Of a DNA stretch of 64,000 bases, positions 10,257-21,728 are shown piece by piece. Under the pieces are notes generated by a model. The model did not search any database. It was not told the DNA's origin and saw only the letters and a list, made by a program, of their open reading frames with translations. This stretch comes from Tragulus kanchil (lineage: Eukaryota; Chordata; Mammalia; Artiodactyla; Tragulidae), in the NCBI GenBank assembly GCA_022376925.1, contig JAIOJX010000005.1, positions 160,223,501 to 160,287,500 of the forward strand, given 5' to 3'. How positions within the stretch are numbered: position 1 is the first letter of the stretch; the number at the start of each line of letters is the position of its first letter. A program made the position numbers and the translations under genes.

Positions 10257-12496
10257 GGGGTTACCTAGTGCAGTGGACAAAGCCCAGAAAAAAACTGCTC
10301 AGTCTCTTCAGTGGTAAGGACTGAGATTTATTTATATATTTTGTGTGCCAAGGGCTGTTCTAAGAAGTTTACAAATACTAATATTCAGAAAAAGTAGGTA
10401 TATTAGTTCTTTTATAGAAGAGGTAACCAAAGCTCAGAGAAGTTATGTAACTTTCCCAAGGTCACACAGCTCACCAGTGGCACAGCCAGGCTTTGAACCT
10501 GGGCCTGAATGCCCTGGGTTCTGTGCTCTAGTGTTGAACCCTCCCTACTCTGTCTAATTTTTATGTTTCTTAACCAGAGAGACCCATCAGAAGCATTTGA
10601 GGAGCTTTTTCAAAATGTACATCGATAGGCCCCTTCTCCCCCAGGCCAATTAATTTCAGTGTTTGACAGGGCAATGCTTGGGTGGCCGGCCAAGAGGGGC
10701 CACACAGAATGGCTTGAACAGACACTGGATCTCAGTGCTTCCTTGGCACAAGGAGGAAGAGTCCCCGCTAGGGTTTTATCAGGATGCTGGATGTTCCCTG
10801 GCTTTTAGGAGCTGACACAGTGGACCAGAATTGGAGCAGGAACCCTCTGTCTACCACCTCCTGCTTGAGGGCTCTCATTGGCTTCCCTCCCAAACCGGCT
10901 TCCCACCCAAATCGGCTCGCTTGCTCATTAATGCAGCTCCCACTTAAGAGAAAACTCAAACACACCCTTTTCTTACAAACAAGTAACTGAGAATTGCTTC
11001 CTTTGTTGGCCTTCATGCCTTGGACTTCAACCATATTTTCACTCCCAAATAAATAGTAAGCATTCGGTAGACACTGCTGGTTCAGTGGGCTGCTCCTTTT
11101 AAGAGAGGAGGGGGGAGCGACCTCAGGTCTGCCCGGGAGCGCGGCGGGAAGGAAGCAGAGGCCCGGGAAGCAGCCGAGGCGCGGGAAGCAGAGGCGCGTG
11201 CCGCCTCCTGCCGCGGGAAGGCGGACCAGCTCGCTATTAGCCTCGGGGCCAGAAGGGGGCGCTGGCCTCCAGGAAACCTCGCGCCGAGCCGGAGGCGCGT
11301 GCGCAGAGCCCGGGACGGCGGCCGCGAGTTGCGATGAGTCAGTTTCCTGCAAAGCGCTCCCCGCCCGCCAAAACTTCGCTGCGACTCCGCTGCACGTCAT
11401 CCCGGGGTTACCTAGTGCAGTGGACAACCAAGGGGCTTTTTTTTTCCTTAAGAAGTTTACAAATACTAATATTCAGAAAAAGTAGGTATATTAGTTCTTT
11501 TATAGAAGAGGTAACCAAAGCTCAGAGAAGTTATGTAACTTTCCCAAGGTCACACAGCTCACCAGTGGCACAGCCAGGCTTTGAACCTGGGCCTGAATGC
11601 CCTGGGTTCTGTGCTCTAGTGTTGAACCCTCCCTACTCTGTCTAATTTTTATGTTTCTTAACCAGAGAGACCCATCAGAAGCATTTGAGGAGCTTTTTCA
11701 AAATGTACATCGATAGGCCCCTTCTCCCCCAGGCCAATTAATTTCAGTGTTTGACAGGGCAATGCTTGGGTGGCCGGCCAAGAGGGGCCACACAGAATGG
11801 CTTGAACAGACACTGGATCTCAGTGCTTCCTTGGCACAAGGAGGAAGAGTCCCCGCTAGGGTTTTATCAGGATGCTGGATGTTCCCTGGCTTTTAGGAGC
11901 TGACACAGTGGACCAGAATTGGAGCAGGAACCCTCTGTCTACCACCTCCTGCTTGAGGGCTCTCATTGGCTTCCCTCCCAAACCGGCTTCCCACCCAAAT
12001 CGGCTCGCTTGCTCATTAATGCAGCTCCCACTTAAGAGAAAACTCAAACACACCCTTTTCTTACAAACAAGTAACTGAGAATTGCTTCCTTTGTTGGCCT
12101 TCATGCCTTGGACTTCAACCATATTTTCACTCCCAAATAAATAGTAAGCATTCGGTAGACACTGCTGGTTCAGTGGGCTGCTCCTTTTAAGAGAGGAGGG
12201 GGGAGCGACCTCAGGTCTGCCCGGGAGCGCGGCGGGAAGGAAGCAGAGGCCCGGGAAGCAGCCGAGGCGCGGGAAGCAGAGGCGCGTGCCGCCTCCTGCC
12301 GCGGGAAGGCGGACCAGCTCGCTATTAGCCTCGGGGCCAGAAGGGGGCGCTGGCCTCCAGGAAACCTCGCGCCGAGCCGGAGGCGCGTGCGCAGAGCCCG
12401 GGACGGCGGCCGCGAGTTGCGATGAGTCAGTTTCCTGCAAAGCGCTCCCCGCCCGCCAAAACTTCGCTGCGACTCCCGCTGCACGTCATCCCGGGG
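10257..12496. repeat. Direct duplication 4 (offset 1088; 1147 at its start)
   Basis: 10257-11407 repeats at 11404-12496. Copy 2 lacks about 59 bases near its start (after GTGCAGTGGACAA at 11427). CDKN1A intron 1. Confidence 0.95.
10380..10510 (-). repeat. MIR-like fragment, copy 1
   Basis: AGAAGAGGTAACCAAAGCTC, AGTTATGTAACTTTCCCAAG and GGTCACACAGCTCA, in reverse, are MIR words. It is repeated at 11470-11598 through duplication. Confidence 0.6.
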
Positions 12497-13970
12497 TGGG
12501 GAGGGGGCGTGGGAGGGGGGTCGGGGGCCGCGAACACGTCACGCTGAGCCAGTCAGGCTTCCGAAACCCAGCCCCGGTTGGGAAACAGCGCGCTCTCGCG
12601 CCGCCTGTTGTGAAACGCACGCGCGCACACACAGACACACACACACTCCGCACGCACCAGCGGGGATCTGGTCTCTCCACCTTATCTCCACGCCCAAAGC
12701 AGGGGATGAGTCAGATCCCTGGAAAAATAAAAATAGACGGGAGCAACGAAAACAAAACCGCTCGCAAGTCCTCCCCGGAGCGCAACGTGGAGGCAGGGGT
12801 GGAGGGAGGGAGCTGCTGGGGCGCCCTAAGAGTAGCAAACCCGGATCCAGGATCCCCGGCCCTGCCGGGAGGCGCGGCGTCCCCCGAGGGCCCCGGACGC
12901 GGCCGACACAGCGGACGCACCGCCGTCTCGCTCTCCTGCTCGGCGCAGCCGGGGCGCCCTCGGAGAGGGGATTCGGGATAGGTCGGGGGGCGCCCGAATG
13001 CGGGGCCCGGGCCCGGCGCAGCGCCGCACCCCGAGGCCCCATCGCTCCACGATCCGGCCTCGCCTTCCCTCCCCCTCCCCCGGCCCCGACGGGGCTGGGT
13101 GCCCCGCCGCGCCGCGGAGCGGGGCTCGGCCCCCGACCCCGCGTCCAGCCGGCGACCCCGGGCCGGGCGGCGGCGGGAGAGAGGGCGGCGCGGCTCCCGA
13201 GCTTCCCGAACTGACAGGTCGGCGGCAGCCCCCCCAGCGCGGGGCCCCCGAGGGCGCGCCGCAGGGCGGGGACCGGACACCCGGCCCTGGAGCGCCCAGT
13301 GTCCTCGGTCCCCGGGAACACTCTGTGCCAGCCAAATAGGTCACTGAGCGGACCGGGGCGGCCGGAGACCGTGGAGAGGCGTGGAAGGACGCGTCTGGGG
13401 GCGCCCCCGTCTCCCAGCGCTGGCGGAGGTCTGATCCCACCCGGCCCGCTCCCCGGGGTCTTCTTGTCCCCGTGAGTCACCTCCTAGCTTACTCTCCAGG
13501 AACGTGTCCCGACACGTCCCCAAGGGCCGAGGACACCGCCGGCGCTGACCTCAGCGCCCCGTCCGTCGGCGGCCGCGGCCGCACTGGGCACTCGGACCTC
13601 GGTTCTGGGCCGGGATGGCACCGACGGGTTCTGAGAGCCGCCTGGGCCTGGGTCCAGATGAACCTGTTCCGCCTGGCTTTCCCCGCCCCTCCCGGAGCCC
13701 TCCGCGGCCAGGGCTTCATCCCACGCCGGCTCGCGCCCCGGCTGAGTTTCGGGGGGAGGGAGCGCGGCGGGGACCCCCGGTCCTTCGACACATCCCGGCG
13801 CTGTTGTCCCCCGCGCGCTGACAGACCTCGGTGGGCGCCGAACCGAGACCCGCGCACCGGCCCCCGCGCGCCATCCACCTGTGAGCACGCGCGGACCCAC
13901 ACGCTGGCCCGCTCGGCTCGGCCCGCATCCCCAGCCCGGGACCGGCGCCTCCCTGCCCTGGCTCCCTCAC

Positions 13971-14062
13971 CTCCTCTGTGGGTCTCGGTGTCTCCGTGAA
14001 TCCGCGCCCCGCTCCGGGTCCCCCAGCCACCGACTCCAGCGGACGCTCACGCCTCTGCTGGC
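13971..14062 (-). other. CDKN1A: CDKN1A exon 1 (5'UTR)
   Basis: Reading the minus strand, the first exon starts about 30 bases downstream of the TATA box and ends in AGAGGAG followed by the donor GTGAGGG. The donor GT corresponds to 13969-13970. The segment just before the donor closely resembles the end of human CDKN1A exon 1 as I know it. It has no start codon belonging to the p21 frame, so it is non-coding leader. The 5' end is set by distance from the TATA box and is uncertain by several bases. Confidence 0.85.
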
Positions 14063-14085
14063 GCCGCCGCTCCGCGGGCGCCGGG

Positions 14086-14093
14086 CTTATATA
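14086..14093 (-). promoter_or_regulatory. CDKN1A: CDKN1A TATA box
   Basis: The minus strand reads TATATAAG, preceded by GGCCCC and flanked by GC-rich sequence. Just upstream (14096-14125) lie GC-box-like elements: minus-strand GGGCGGAGC and GCCCGCCTCC. In human CDKN1A a TATA-type core promoter with clustered Sp1 sites sits in the same place. The transcription start is inferred about 30 bases downstream, near 14062. Confidence 0.85.
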
Positions 14094-14229
14094 GGGGCCG
14101 GAGGCGGGCCCCGCTGCTCCGCCCACAGGCCCGCGACAGGCGGCTCCTCCGCGCTCGCTGCAGCCTCGGTGCCAGCCTCACGGACTGCAGGAGGGCGCTC
14201 CCCCGCGCCCGGGTTTGTGCACTTGACAT

Positions 14230-16430
14230 AGTTCCCCACGGATTGACTCCGGGTTCTGCCGGGGGCGGGGGGACGGGGCGAGTCGGCTCTCACACGGAGG
14301 GGCGGTATGAGTAGGACAAACGGACTAGCCTCCTCTCTGGCCCACCAGCGACAGACTCTGGGCAAGGATTTACCCAGAGCAGCTGAACCAACCACGAGGA
14401 GTTACATAAAAAAACAAAAACCTTTAACTTGTGTTTGTTCAAGGAACATTTCACTTAGCAGTTCCCAGAAAAATCCCGCTCTACCACCAGTATTCTCATG
14501 GATTCCTAACTACACCACTGTCCCCATCACCCGAGGCGCCCAGAGACCCCCAGCAGAGCATTCTTGGAGGCCAGCAAGGATTCAATTCCCTTTATTTCAC
14601 AGAAGAGGATTCAAGTCCCTGTATTTCACAGAAGAGGAAACGGGCCCACCGGACGTACCGGGGCTGAGAAGTATTTGTCAGATGTTCCAGGGAAGGAGGG
14701 AATCCGGAACACCGCTAAGAAAGGGCTAACCCGGGCTCCAGGCAAAGCCCCAGCACTCTGACCCGAGCTTCCCACCCTTCCTCCTCCCTGGCTACACCCA
14801 CCTCCTTCTCCCCTTAGCAAAAGGAAGGGTCGCTGTGGTCGCTGCGGATTTGCTGGCTGGGAAGGAGAGAAGTATTTGGTGGGCGAGTTATCTCCTGGGT
14901 CGTCCCCACAGGCCACATGCACTGCTGGAAAGGGGGCGGCTCCGAGTTCAGGGGCCTGACGCCCACCATACAGCCAGTCAGTGGCTATGGTTGCAACATA
15001 GAGCTTTGCCTCCCACCCAGAGCTCTGGGCTTGTTGCCCTCTCTGTTTCAGCGGCTCTCAAATGAGGGACATGCCCAGCACCCCTGTTTCCAGGCAATTT
15101 ACTGAGGTGACACTGATGAAAGGCCATTCTAGAAACATCTGACAGATGCAAAAGCAGGAGCGGTTCCTGCTGCTCCCCATCCCTAACCCCACCTGCACCC
15201 TACCTTTGCTTCCCTCCATCTAAAACATCTGCAGTTTCTGCTTGTAAAAATGCAGAGAAGAGTGTTAATCTGAACAGAAATCGACTGAAACATAGAATAC
15301 AGGCTTGGAGCAGTTATCTCTGTGCACTGTGAGGGGGGATAAGTTCCCCACGGATTGACTCCGGGTTCTGCCGGGGCGGGGACGGGCGAGTCGGCTCTCA
15401 CACGGAGGGGCGGTATGAGTAGGACAAACGGACTAGCCTCCTCTCTGGCCCACCAGCGACAGACTCTGGGCAAGGATTTACCCAGAGCAGCTGAACCAAC
15501 CACGAGGAGTTACATAAAAAAACAAAAACCTTTAACTTGTGTTTGTTCAAGGAACATTTCACTTAGCAGTTCCCAGAAAAATCCCGCTCTACCACCAGTA
15601 TTCTCATGGATTCCTAACTACACCACTGTCCCCATCACCCGAGGCGCCCAGAGACCCCCAGCAGAGCATTCTTGGAGGCCAGCAAGGATTCAATTCCCTT
15701 TATTTCACAGAAGAGGATTCAAGTCCCTGTATTTCACAGAAGAGGAACGGGCCCACCGGACGTCCGGGGCTGAGAAGTATTTGTCAGATGTTCCAGGGAA
15801 GGAGGGAATCCGGAACACCGCTAAGAAAGGGCTAACCCGGGCTCCAGGCAAAGCCCCAGCACTCTGACCCGAGCTTCCCACCCTTCCTCCTCCCTGGCTA
15901 CACCCACCTCCTTCTCCCCTTAGCAAAAGGAAGGGTCGCTGTGGTCGCTGCGGATTTGCTGGCTGGGAAGGAGAGAAGTATTTGGTGGGCGAGTTATCTC
16001 CTGGGTCGTCCCCACAGGCCACATGCACTGCTGGAAAGGGGGCGGCTCCGAGTTCAGGGGCCTGACGCCCACCATACAGCCAGTCAGTGGCTATGGTTGC
16101 AACATAGAGCTTTTGCCTCCCACCCAGAGCTCTGGGCTTGTTGCCCTCTCTGTTTCAGCGGCTCTCAAATGAGGGACATGCCCAGCACCCCTGTTTCCAG
16201 GCAATTTACTGAGGTGACACTGATGAAAGGCCATTCTAGAAACATCTGACAGATGCAAAAGCAGGAGCGGTTCCTGCTGCTCCCCATCCCTAACCCCACC
16301 TGCACCCTACCTTTGCTTCCCTCCATCTAAAACATCTGCAGTTTCTGCTTGTAAAAAAATGCAGAGAAGAGAGTGTTAATCTGAACAGAAATCGACTGAA
16401 ACATAGAATACAGGCTTGGAGCAGTTACAA
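14230..16430. repeat. Direct duplication 5 (offset 1108), CDKN1A upstream flank
   Basis: 14230-15317 repeats at 15342-16427. G-runs differ (GGGGGCGGGGGGACGGGGCG against GGGGCGGGGACGGGCG). Confidence 0.95.
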
Positions 16431-16473
16431 TTACTGACATCTAGGGCTGTTTGGCGTCTGGAAATCTCTGCCC

Positions 16474-16493
16474 AGACATGCCCAGTCTCCTTC
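16474..16493 (-). promoter_or_regulatory. CDKN1A: Proximal p53 response element of CDKN1A, copy 1
   Basis: The minus strand reads GAAGGAGACTGGGCATGTCT. The second half, GGGCATGTCT, is a perfect RRRCATGYYY half-site. Human CDKN1A has a near-identical downstream p53 site about 1.3-1.4 kb upstream of the start. Here the site is about 2.4 kb from the inferred start, or about 1.3 kb after removing the 14.23-16.43 kb duplication. Confidence 0.85.
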
Positions 16494-17587
16494 CTCTAAA
16501 GCAGCTGACCTCAGGGAGGACATGCCTCTTTCTCCTCTACGGCTGGGACAGGAGCCCAGGGCGGGGTGGGAAGGCACATTATCAGAGCCCCTTGCCTACC
16601 TAATATTGGAGTCAGGCCAGGTCGCTGGGCTTTAGAGGGGCCTCAGAAAGGCCAAGACCCCAGAACCAGCCTTCTCCTCTCCCAGCTCCACCCTCCCCAT
16701 CTCCAACACCACCTACACCACTCAAAGGCTGGGCTGTCAAATGTCCAGCAGAGGACAGGCACAGCCTCCTACTGCCTCGAGTCCCCTTGGCTTTCAGACA
16801 TTTCAAATAGACTTGACATTGTCTATCTGTTTACTTTGGGGAAAAAAAATTTAATGAAGGCTTGTATTGAATTATTGAAAGTTTTGTGGTCCTGAACGTC
16901 ACAATGAAATAATTCTTTTGTTGTTTTGTTGGGAAGTGAATTTTTTTTCCTAAGCTCCCCACCGCCACAGAAGAATTCAACAAATATTAAGTACCTACTG
17001 AGTGTCTAGTATTGTTCAGCACTTCGAAAAAAAGTTTCCAAACATACACTTGAATGTGAATGTGTAGCCAGGTATGCTCTTCAAAGAGAGCATCTGCCCT
17101 AAAAAGGCAAAAATGCAGGTTGTTAGGTCGTCCCCACAGGCCACATGCACTGCTGGAAAGGCGGCTCGAGTTCAGGGGCCTGACGCCCACCATACAGCCA
17201 GTCAGTGGCTATGGTTGCAACATAGAGCTTTGCCTCCCACCCAGAGCTCTGGGCTTGTTGCCCTCTGTTTCAGCGGCTCTCAAATGAGGGACATGCCCAG
17301 CACCCCTGTTTCCAGGCAATTTACTGAGGTGACACTGATGAAAGGCCATTCTAGAAACATCTGACAGATGCAAAAGCAGGAGCGGTTCCTGCTGCTCCCA
17401 TCCCTAACCCCACCTGCACCCTACCTTTGCTTCCCTCCATCTAAAACATCTGCAGTTTCTGCTTGTAAAAAAATGCAGAGAAGAGAGTGTTAATCTGAAC
17501 AGAAATCGACTGAAACATAGAATACAGGCTTGGAGCAGTTACAATTACTGACATCTAGGGCTGTTTGGCGTCTGGAAATCTCTGCCC

Positions 17588-17607
17588 AGACATGCCCAGT
17601 CTCCTTC
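17588..17607 (-). promoter_or_regulatory. CDKN1A: Proximal p53 response element, copy 2 (duplicate)
   Basis: Identical to the element at 16474-16493, at offset 1114. It lies inside the 16.00-18.24 kb direct duplication, so it is probably the same site placed twice. Confidence 0.8.
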
Positions 17608-18494
17608 CTCTAAAGCAGCTGACCTCAGGGAGGACATGCCTCTTTCTCCTCTACGGCTGGGACAGGAGCCCAGGGCGGGGTGGGAAGGCACATTATCAGA
17701 GCCCCTTGCCTACCTAATATTGGAGTCAGGCCAGGTCGCTGGGCTTTAGAGGGGCCTCAGAAAGGCCAAGACCCCAGAACCAGCCTTCTCCTCTCCCAGC
17801 TCCACCCTCCCCATCTCCAACACCACCTACACCACTCAAAGGCTGGGCTGTCAAATGTCCAGCAGAGGACAGGCACAGCCTCCTACTGCCTCGAGTCCCC
17901 TTGGCTTTCAGACATTTCAAATAGACTTGACATTGTCTATCTGTTTACTTTGGGGAAAAAAAATTTAATGAAGGCTTGTATTGAATTATTGAAAGTTTTG
18001 TGGTCCTGAACGTCACAATGAAATAATTCTTTTTGTTGTTTTTGTTGGGAAGTGAATTTTTTTTTTTTCCTAAGCTCCCCACCGCCACAGAAGAATTCAA
18101 CAAATATTAAGTACCTACTGAGTGTCTAGTATTGTTCAGCACTTCGAAAAAAAGTTTCCAAACATACACTTGAATGTGAATGTGTAGCCAGGTATGCTCT
18201 TCAAAGAGAGCATCTGCCCTAAAAAGGCAAAAATGCAGGTTGTTAGAAGCCACATGCAAGATCTGAGTCCCAACACACACACACATAGAGACACAGACAC
18301 AGAGGCATGCAGGCACACAATAGATCCCAGACCAGTCCCAAGTGGTCTGCTGCAAACCACTTCCTGTTCAGAGAAACACAGACCAAGGTCCCTCTGGGGT
18401 CTCTGGGGTTTCCTGAGTCCTACCACCGCTCTCTTCTCTGAAAGAAGGTAGCCCCGAGGACAGAATAGCTACTATCTTCCTCTGTGCCAGGGCT

Positions 18495-18514
18495 CAACAT
18501 GTTAGGACATGCTC
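18495..18514 (-). promoter_or_regulatory. CDKN1A: Distal p53 response element of CDKN1A, copy 1
   Basis: The minus strand reads GAGCATGTCCTAACATGTTG: two CATG-cored half-sites with no spacer, one of them a perfect RRRCATGYYY. This corresponds to the high-affinity distal p53 site of human CDKN1A near -2.2 kb. Raw distance to the start is about 4.4 kb. Subtracting the two upstream duplications (1108 and 1114) gives about 2.2 kb. Confidence 0.9.
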
Positions 18515-19671
18515 CTGAAGGCCTGAGTGCTGGTCAGGACCACAGCCCGCGGCCCAAGCCTGCCCCCAAGGAAGCAGACGGCTTAGGGATGCAATGAGGC
18601 TCGGCCGGAAGAATGAGAGCATCCAGATCATCTCTATCCAGGAGGGAGGTGATGATGGAAAGGAGAGGCAGAAAGCCCGAGCCTGAAGAAGGAGGATGTG
18701 AGGAAAGCTCCCTGGCGGCCACAGGAGCGACCCAGAAAGGGAGGGGAAGTGCTGGGAACAATGTCACTATTTCTCAGAAAAGGCTTGGGGAGTTCCTAAC
18801 GGGGCGGTCGACTTTCCGAGGAATTCACCTCCACACAGGTTCCCGGGAAGTAAGACCCCCAGAAAAGAGGCAGAACAGAAGCCTTATTATATTTTTCAGC
18901 AGAAGTCCCACTTTTTTTTTTTTAAAGAATGATATTGGGAGCACCTCCCACTCCACCTCCTGACCTTCTAGGGGCTTTACCCTGCCCATCCAAAGATCAG
19001 GATTGAACATACAGTGAGGCAGAGGAATTGGCGACAGAATTCGTGTCACACAGATACTTCCAGTTTTGCTAATTGTACCTTGTCTAAGTCTGAAATTTCA
19101 CCTTAGAAATTCATTTCTTTGGCATTAAGCTCTGTCCTTCATTAAATAAGACCATATAAGCAAATTATTGAAAGTTTTGTGGTCCTGAACGTCACAATGA
19201 AATAATTCTTTTGTTGTTTTGTTGGGAAATGAATTTTTTTTTTTTCCTAAGCTCCCCACCGCCACAGAAGAATTCAACAAATATTAAGTACCTACTGAGT
19301 GTCTAGTATTGTTCAGCACTTCGAAAAAAAGTTTCCAAACATACACTTGAATGTGAATGTGTAGCCAGGTATGCTCTTCAAAGAGAGCATCTGCCCTAAA
19401 AAGGCAAAAATGCAGGTTGTTAGAAGCCACATGCAAGATCTGAGTCCCAACACACACACACATAGAGACACAGACACAGAGGCATGCAGGCACACAATAG
19501 ATCCCAGACCAGTCCCAAGTGGTCTGCTGCAAACCACTTCCTGTTCAGAGAAACACAGACCAAGGTCCCTCTGGGGTCTCTGGGGTTTCCTGAGTCCTAC
19601 CACCGCTCTCTTCTCTGAAAGAAGGTAGCCCCGAGGACAGAATAGCTACTATCTTCCTCTGTGCCAGGGCT

Positions 19672-19691
19672 CAACATGTTAGGACATGCTC
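19672..19691 (-). promoter_or_regulatory. CDKN1A: Distal p53 response element, copy 2 (duplicate)
   Basis: Identical to 18495-18514, at offset 1177, inside the 17.99-20.34 kb direct duplication. Confidence 0.85.
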
Positions 19692-20943
19692 CTGAAGGCC
19701 TGAGTGCTGGTCAGGACCACAGCCCGCGGCCCAAGCCTGCCCCCAAGGAAGCAGACGGCTTAGGGATGCAATGAGGCTCGGCCGGAAGAATGAGAGCATC
19801 CAGATCATCTCTATCCAGGAGGGAGGTGATGATGGAAAGGAGAGGCAGAAAGCCCGAGCCTGAAGAAGGAGGATGTGAGGAAAGCTCCCTGGCGGCCACA
19901 GGAGCGACCCAGAAAGGGAGGGGAAGTGCTGGGAACAATGTCACTATTTCTCAGAAAAGGCTTGGGGAGTTCCTAACGGGGCGGTCGACTTTCCGAGGAA
20001 TTCACCTCCACACAGGTTCCCGAGAAGTAAGACCCCCAGAAAAGAGGCAGAACAGAAGCCTTATTATATTTTTCAGCAGAAGTCCCACTTTTTTTTTTTT
20101 AAAGAATGATATTGGGAGCACCTCCCACTCCACCTCCTGACCTTCTAGGGGCTTTACCCTGCCCATCCAAAGATCAGGATTGAACATACAGTGAGGCAGA
20201 GGAATTGGCGACAGAATTCGTGTCACACAGATACTTCCAGTTTTGCTAATTGTACCTTGTCTAAGTCTGAAATTTCACCTTAGAAATTCATTTCTTTGGC
20301 ATTAAGCTCTGTCCTTCATTAAATAAGACCATATAAGCAAAATGCTTAACATGGTGCCTGACACAGAAATCAATGTGGACATTGAATGCTTGAGTCCTGC
20401 AGAGGGTTCTGGGTGGCACAGCACAGTATGAATGAGTTGATCAGATTGTTTAGGGACTAGAAGGTGGTGAAGAAATGCTGCAAACATAGGCTACCTGAGG
20501 AGTGAAGAGCTTTCTGGGTCTTTGCACATGTGTTTCACTCTTCCTGGAATGAGTGTTCCTGACCAATATGACCCACTGCCACTCCTTTCACAACCTATTG
20601 AACTCCTATTGATCCTACATGACTCAACCTATATGACCCCCTGGGGTAAGGCTTTCTTCCTCTGGCTCCCAAAGTTCCTGGTAAGCAGTCCATTCCACTA
20701 TGCTCTCCTGGTTCATGTGCCTACTGCCTCCTCTGAGCTGGAAACCTAGAAGCGATGAGCCCCTATTTTATTCATCTTTGCATGCTCAAGGCCTAGCAGC
20801 TCGGCCACAGCTCAGTGAATATTTATGGAAGAGCCACTTTTGGCCTGCACTCAGATTACACTTCAGTGCCACTGCTTCTGAGCCGTCACTTTGATTTATT
20901 CATTCATCTGTTTACTCACTTAGTCATTAAAAATAATGCAATC

Positions 20944-21255
20944 GGGGGCTTCCCTGGTGATCCAGTGGGTAAGGACACCGCCTTGCAGTGCAAGGGGCGC
21001 CGGTTCTATCCCTGGCCTGGGAGGATCCCACGTGCCGCGGAGCGGCTAGACTGATGTGTCCAATTACCGAGCCAGAGCTCTGGAGCGCATGCGCCCAGAG
21101 CCGGTGCTCTGCAACAACAGAGGCCACCATGACGGGAGGTCCACACGGGCCAAAGACCAAAGATGGATGAAAATAGATAAATGAAAGACCAGTAGAAGTG
21201 GCCTGCCCGCCCCGCTCCCGCCCCAACCCGCCCTCCCCAACAACAACAACAAAAA
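20944..21255 (+). mobile_element. Young CHR-like SINE, full length
   Basis: The head GGGGGCTTCCCTGGTGATCC, B-box-like GGTTCTATCCC, C-rich tail (21203-21238) and (CAA)n/A tail are complete. Flanks AATGCAATC at 20935-20943 and 21256-21264 form the target-site duplication. Confidence 0.92.
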
Positions 21256-21400
21256 AATGCAATCAATAGTCACTGCTCAGCCCATGGCTTAGAATATTAC
21301 AAATCTTTGCTATTAATATCTTCCTGCGACTTCCTCTCCTGTGTTGACCAACCCCCCTCCCCAGAGTAAACATTATCTTGAATTTTATGTTGAAATGTTT

Positions 21401-21728
21401 TTTTTTTTTTTTTAAATTTTATTTATTTATCTTTTTAGGGGGTGGTGTGGGGAGGGAGGGGAACGGGCGGGCCACGCCTATTGGTCTTTCATTTCTCTAT
21501 TTTTCCTCTGTCTTTGCTCTCTGGCTCCCGTGGGCCTCCCATCGCGGTGGCGTCTGTTGTCTCGGAGCGCCAGCTCTGGGCGCATGCGCTCCAGAGCTCC
21601 GGCTCGGTAATTGGACACATCAGTCCAGCCGCTCCGCGGCACATGGGATCTTCCCAGGCCAGGGATCGAACCAACGCCCCTTGCACTGCAAGGTGGTGTC
21701 CTTACCCACTGGACCACCAGGGAAGCCC
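21401..21728 (-). mobile_element. Young CHR-like SINE
   Basis: The minus-strand head ends at 21728 and the G-rich tail and AAATAAATAAA tail are near 21416-21475. GAAATGT on both sides (about 21394-21400 and 21729-21735) is the target-site duplication. Confidence 0.88.

Larger units (their letters stand above)
2120..14062 (-). other. CDKN1A: CDKN1A gene (p21/Cip1/Waf1), whole locus
   Basis: The full gene lies on the minus strand. Exon 1 is non-coding (13971-~14062). Coding exon 2 is present twice (7623-8057 and 6444-6878) because of a local ~1.18 kb duplication. Exon 3 runs from 3572 to ~2120. p21 is the nuclear CDK inhibitor that carries the p53 response: it binds cyclin-CDK2/CDK4 through its N-terminal half and PCNA through its C-terminal half. 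The exon plan (short 5' non-coding exon, one large coding exon, terminal exon with a short coding end and long 3'UTR) is the canonical mammalian CDKN1A plan. Intron 1 contains the 10.35-12.50 kb duplication and intron 2 the 4.0-6.26 kb duplication, so both are inflated by about 1.1 kb. TATA box, p53 sites, splice sites, stop and poly(A) signal are all visible. Confidence 0.95.
12170..14260. promoter_or_regulatory. CDKN1A: CpG island over CDKN1A exon 1 and the start of intron 1
   Basis: The sequence is very GC-rich and dense in CpG from about 12170 to 14260, covering the core promoter, exon 1 and the first ~1.8 kb of intron 1. Long open frames here on both strands (for example 12539-13480 minus, 12286-12981 plus) result from low stop-codon density and are not proteins. 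The intron part contains three perfect AP-1 sites (TGAGTCA) at 12423-12429, 12707-12713 and 13473-13479, plus an NRF1-like GCGCGTGCGCA at 12383-12393. The first ~300 bases also occur at 11100-11407 through duplication. Confidence 0.8.
16004..18240. repeat. Direct duplication 6 (offset 1114-1122), contains the proximal p53 site
   Basis: 16004-17125 repeats at 17126-18240. Its start overlaps duplication 5, so the segment near 14900-15310 is present three times. Confidence 0.95.
17986..20338. repeat. Direct duplication 7 (offset 1177), contains the distal p53 site
   Basis: 17986-19162 repeats at 19163-20338. The first ~250 bases also occur at 16868, from duplication 6. Confidence 0.95.

Noticed and set aside
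12286..13999. Long open frames in GC-rich DNA (231, 313, 204, 189 aa and others)
   Set aside because: They overlap on both strands in a CpG island, have Pro/Arg/Gly/Ala-rich low-complexity composition and contain no domain. They lack stops only because of base composition.
20944..21010. tRNA genes suggested by A-box and B-box motifs
   Set aside because: They are the tRNA-derived heads of SINEs, without a foldable mature tRNA and with SINE bodies attached.
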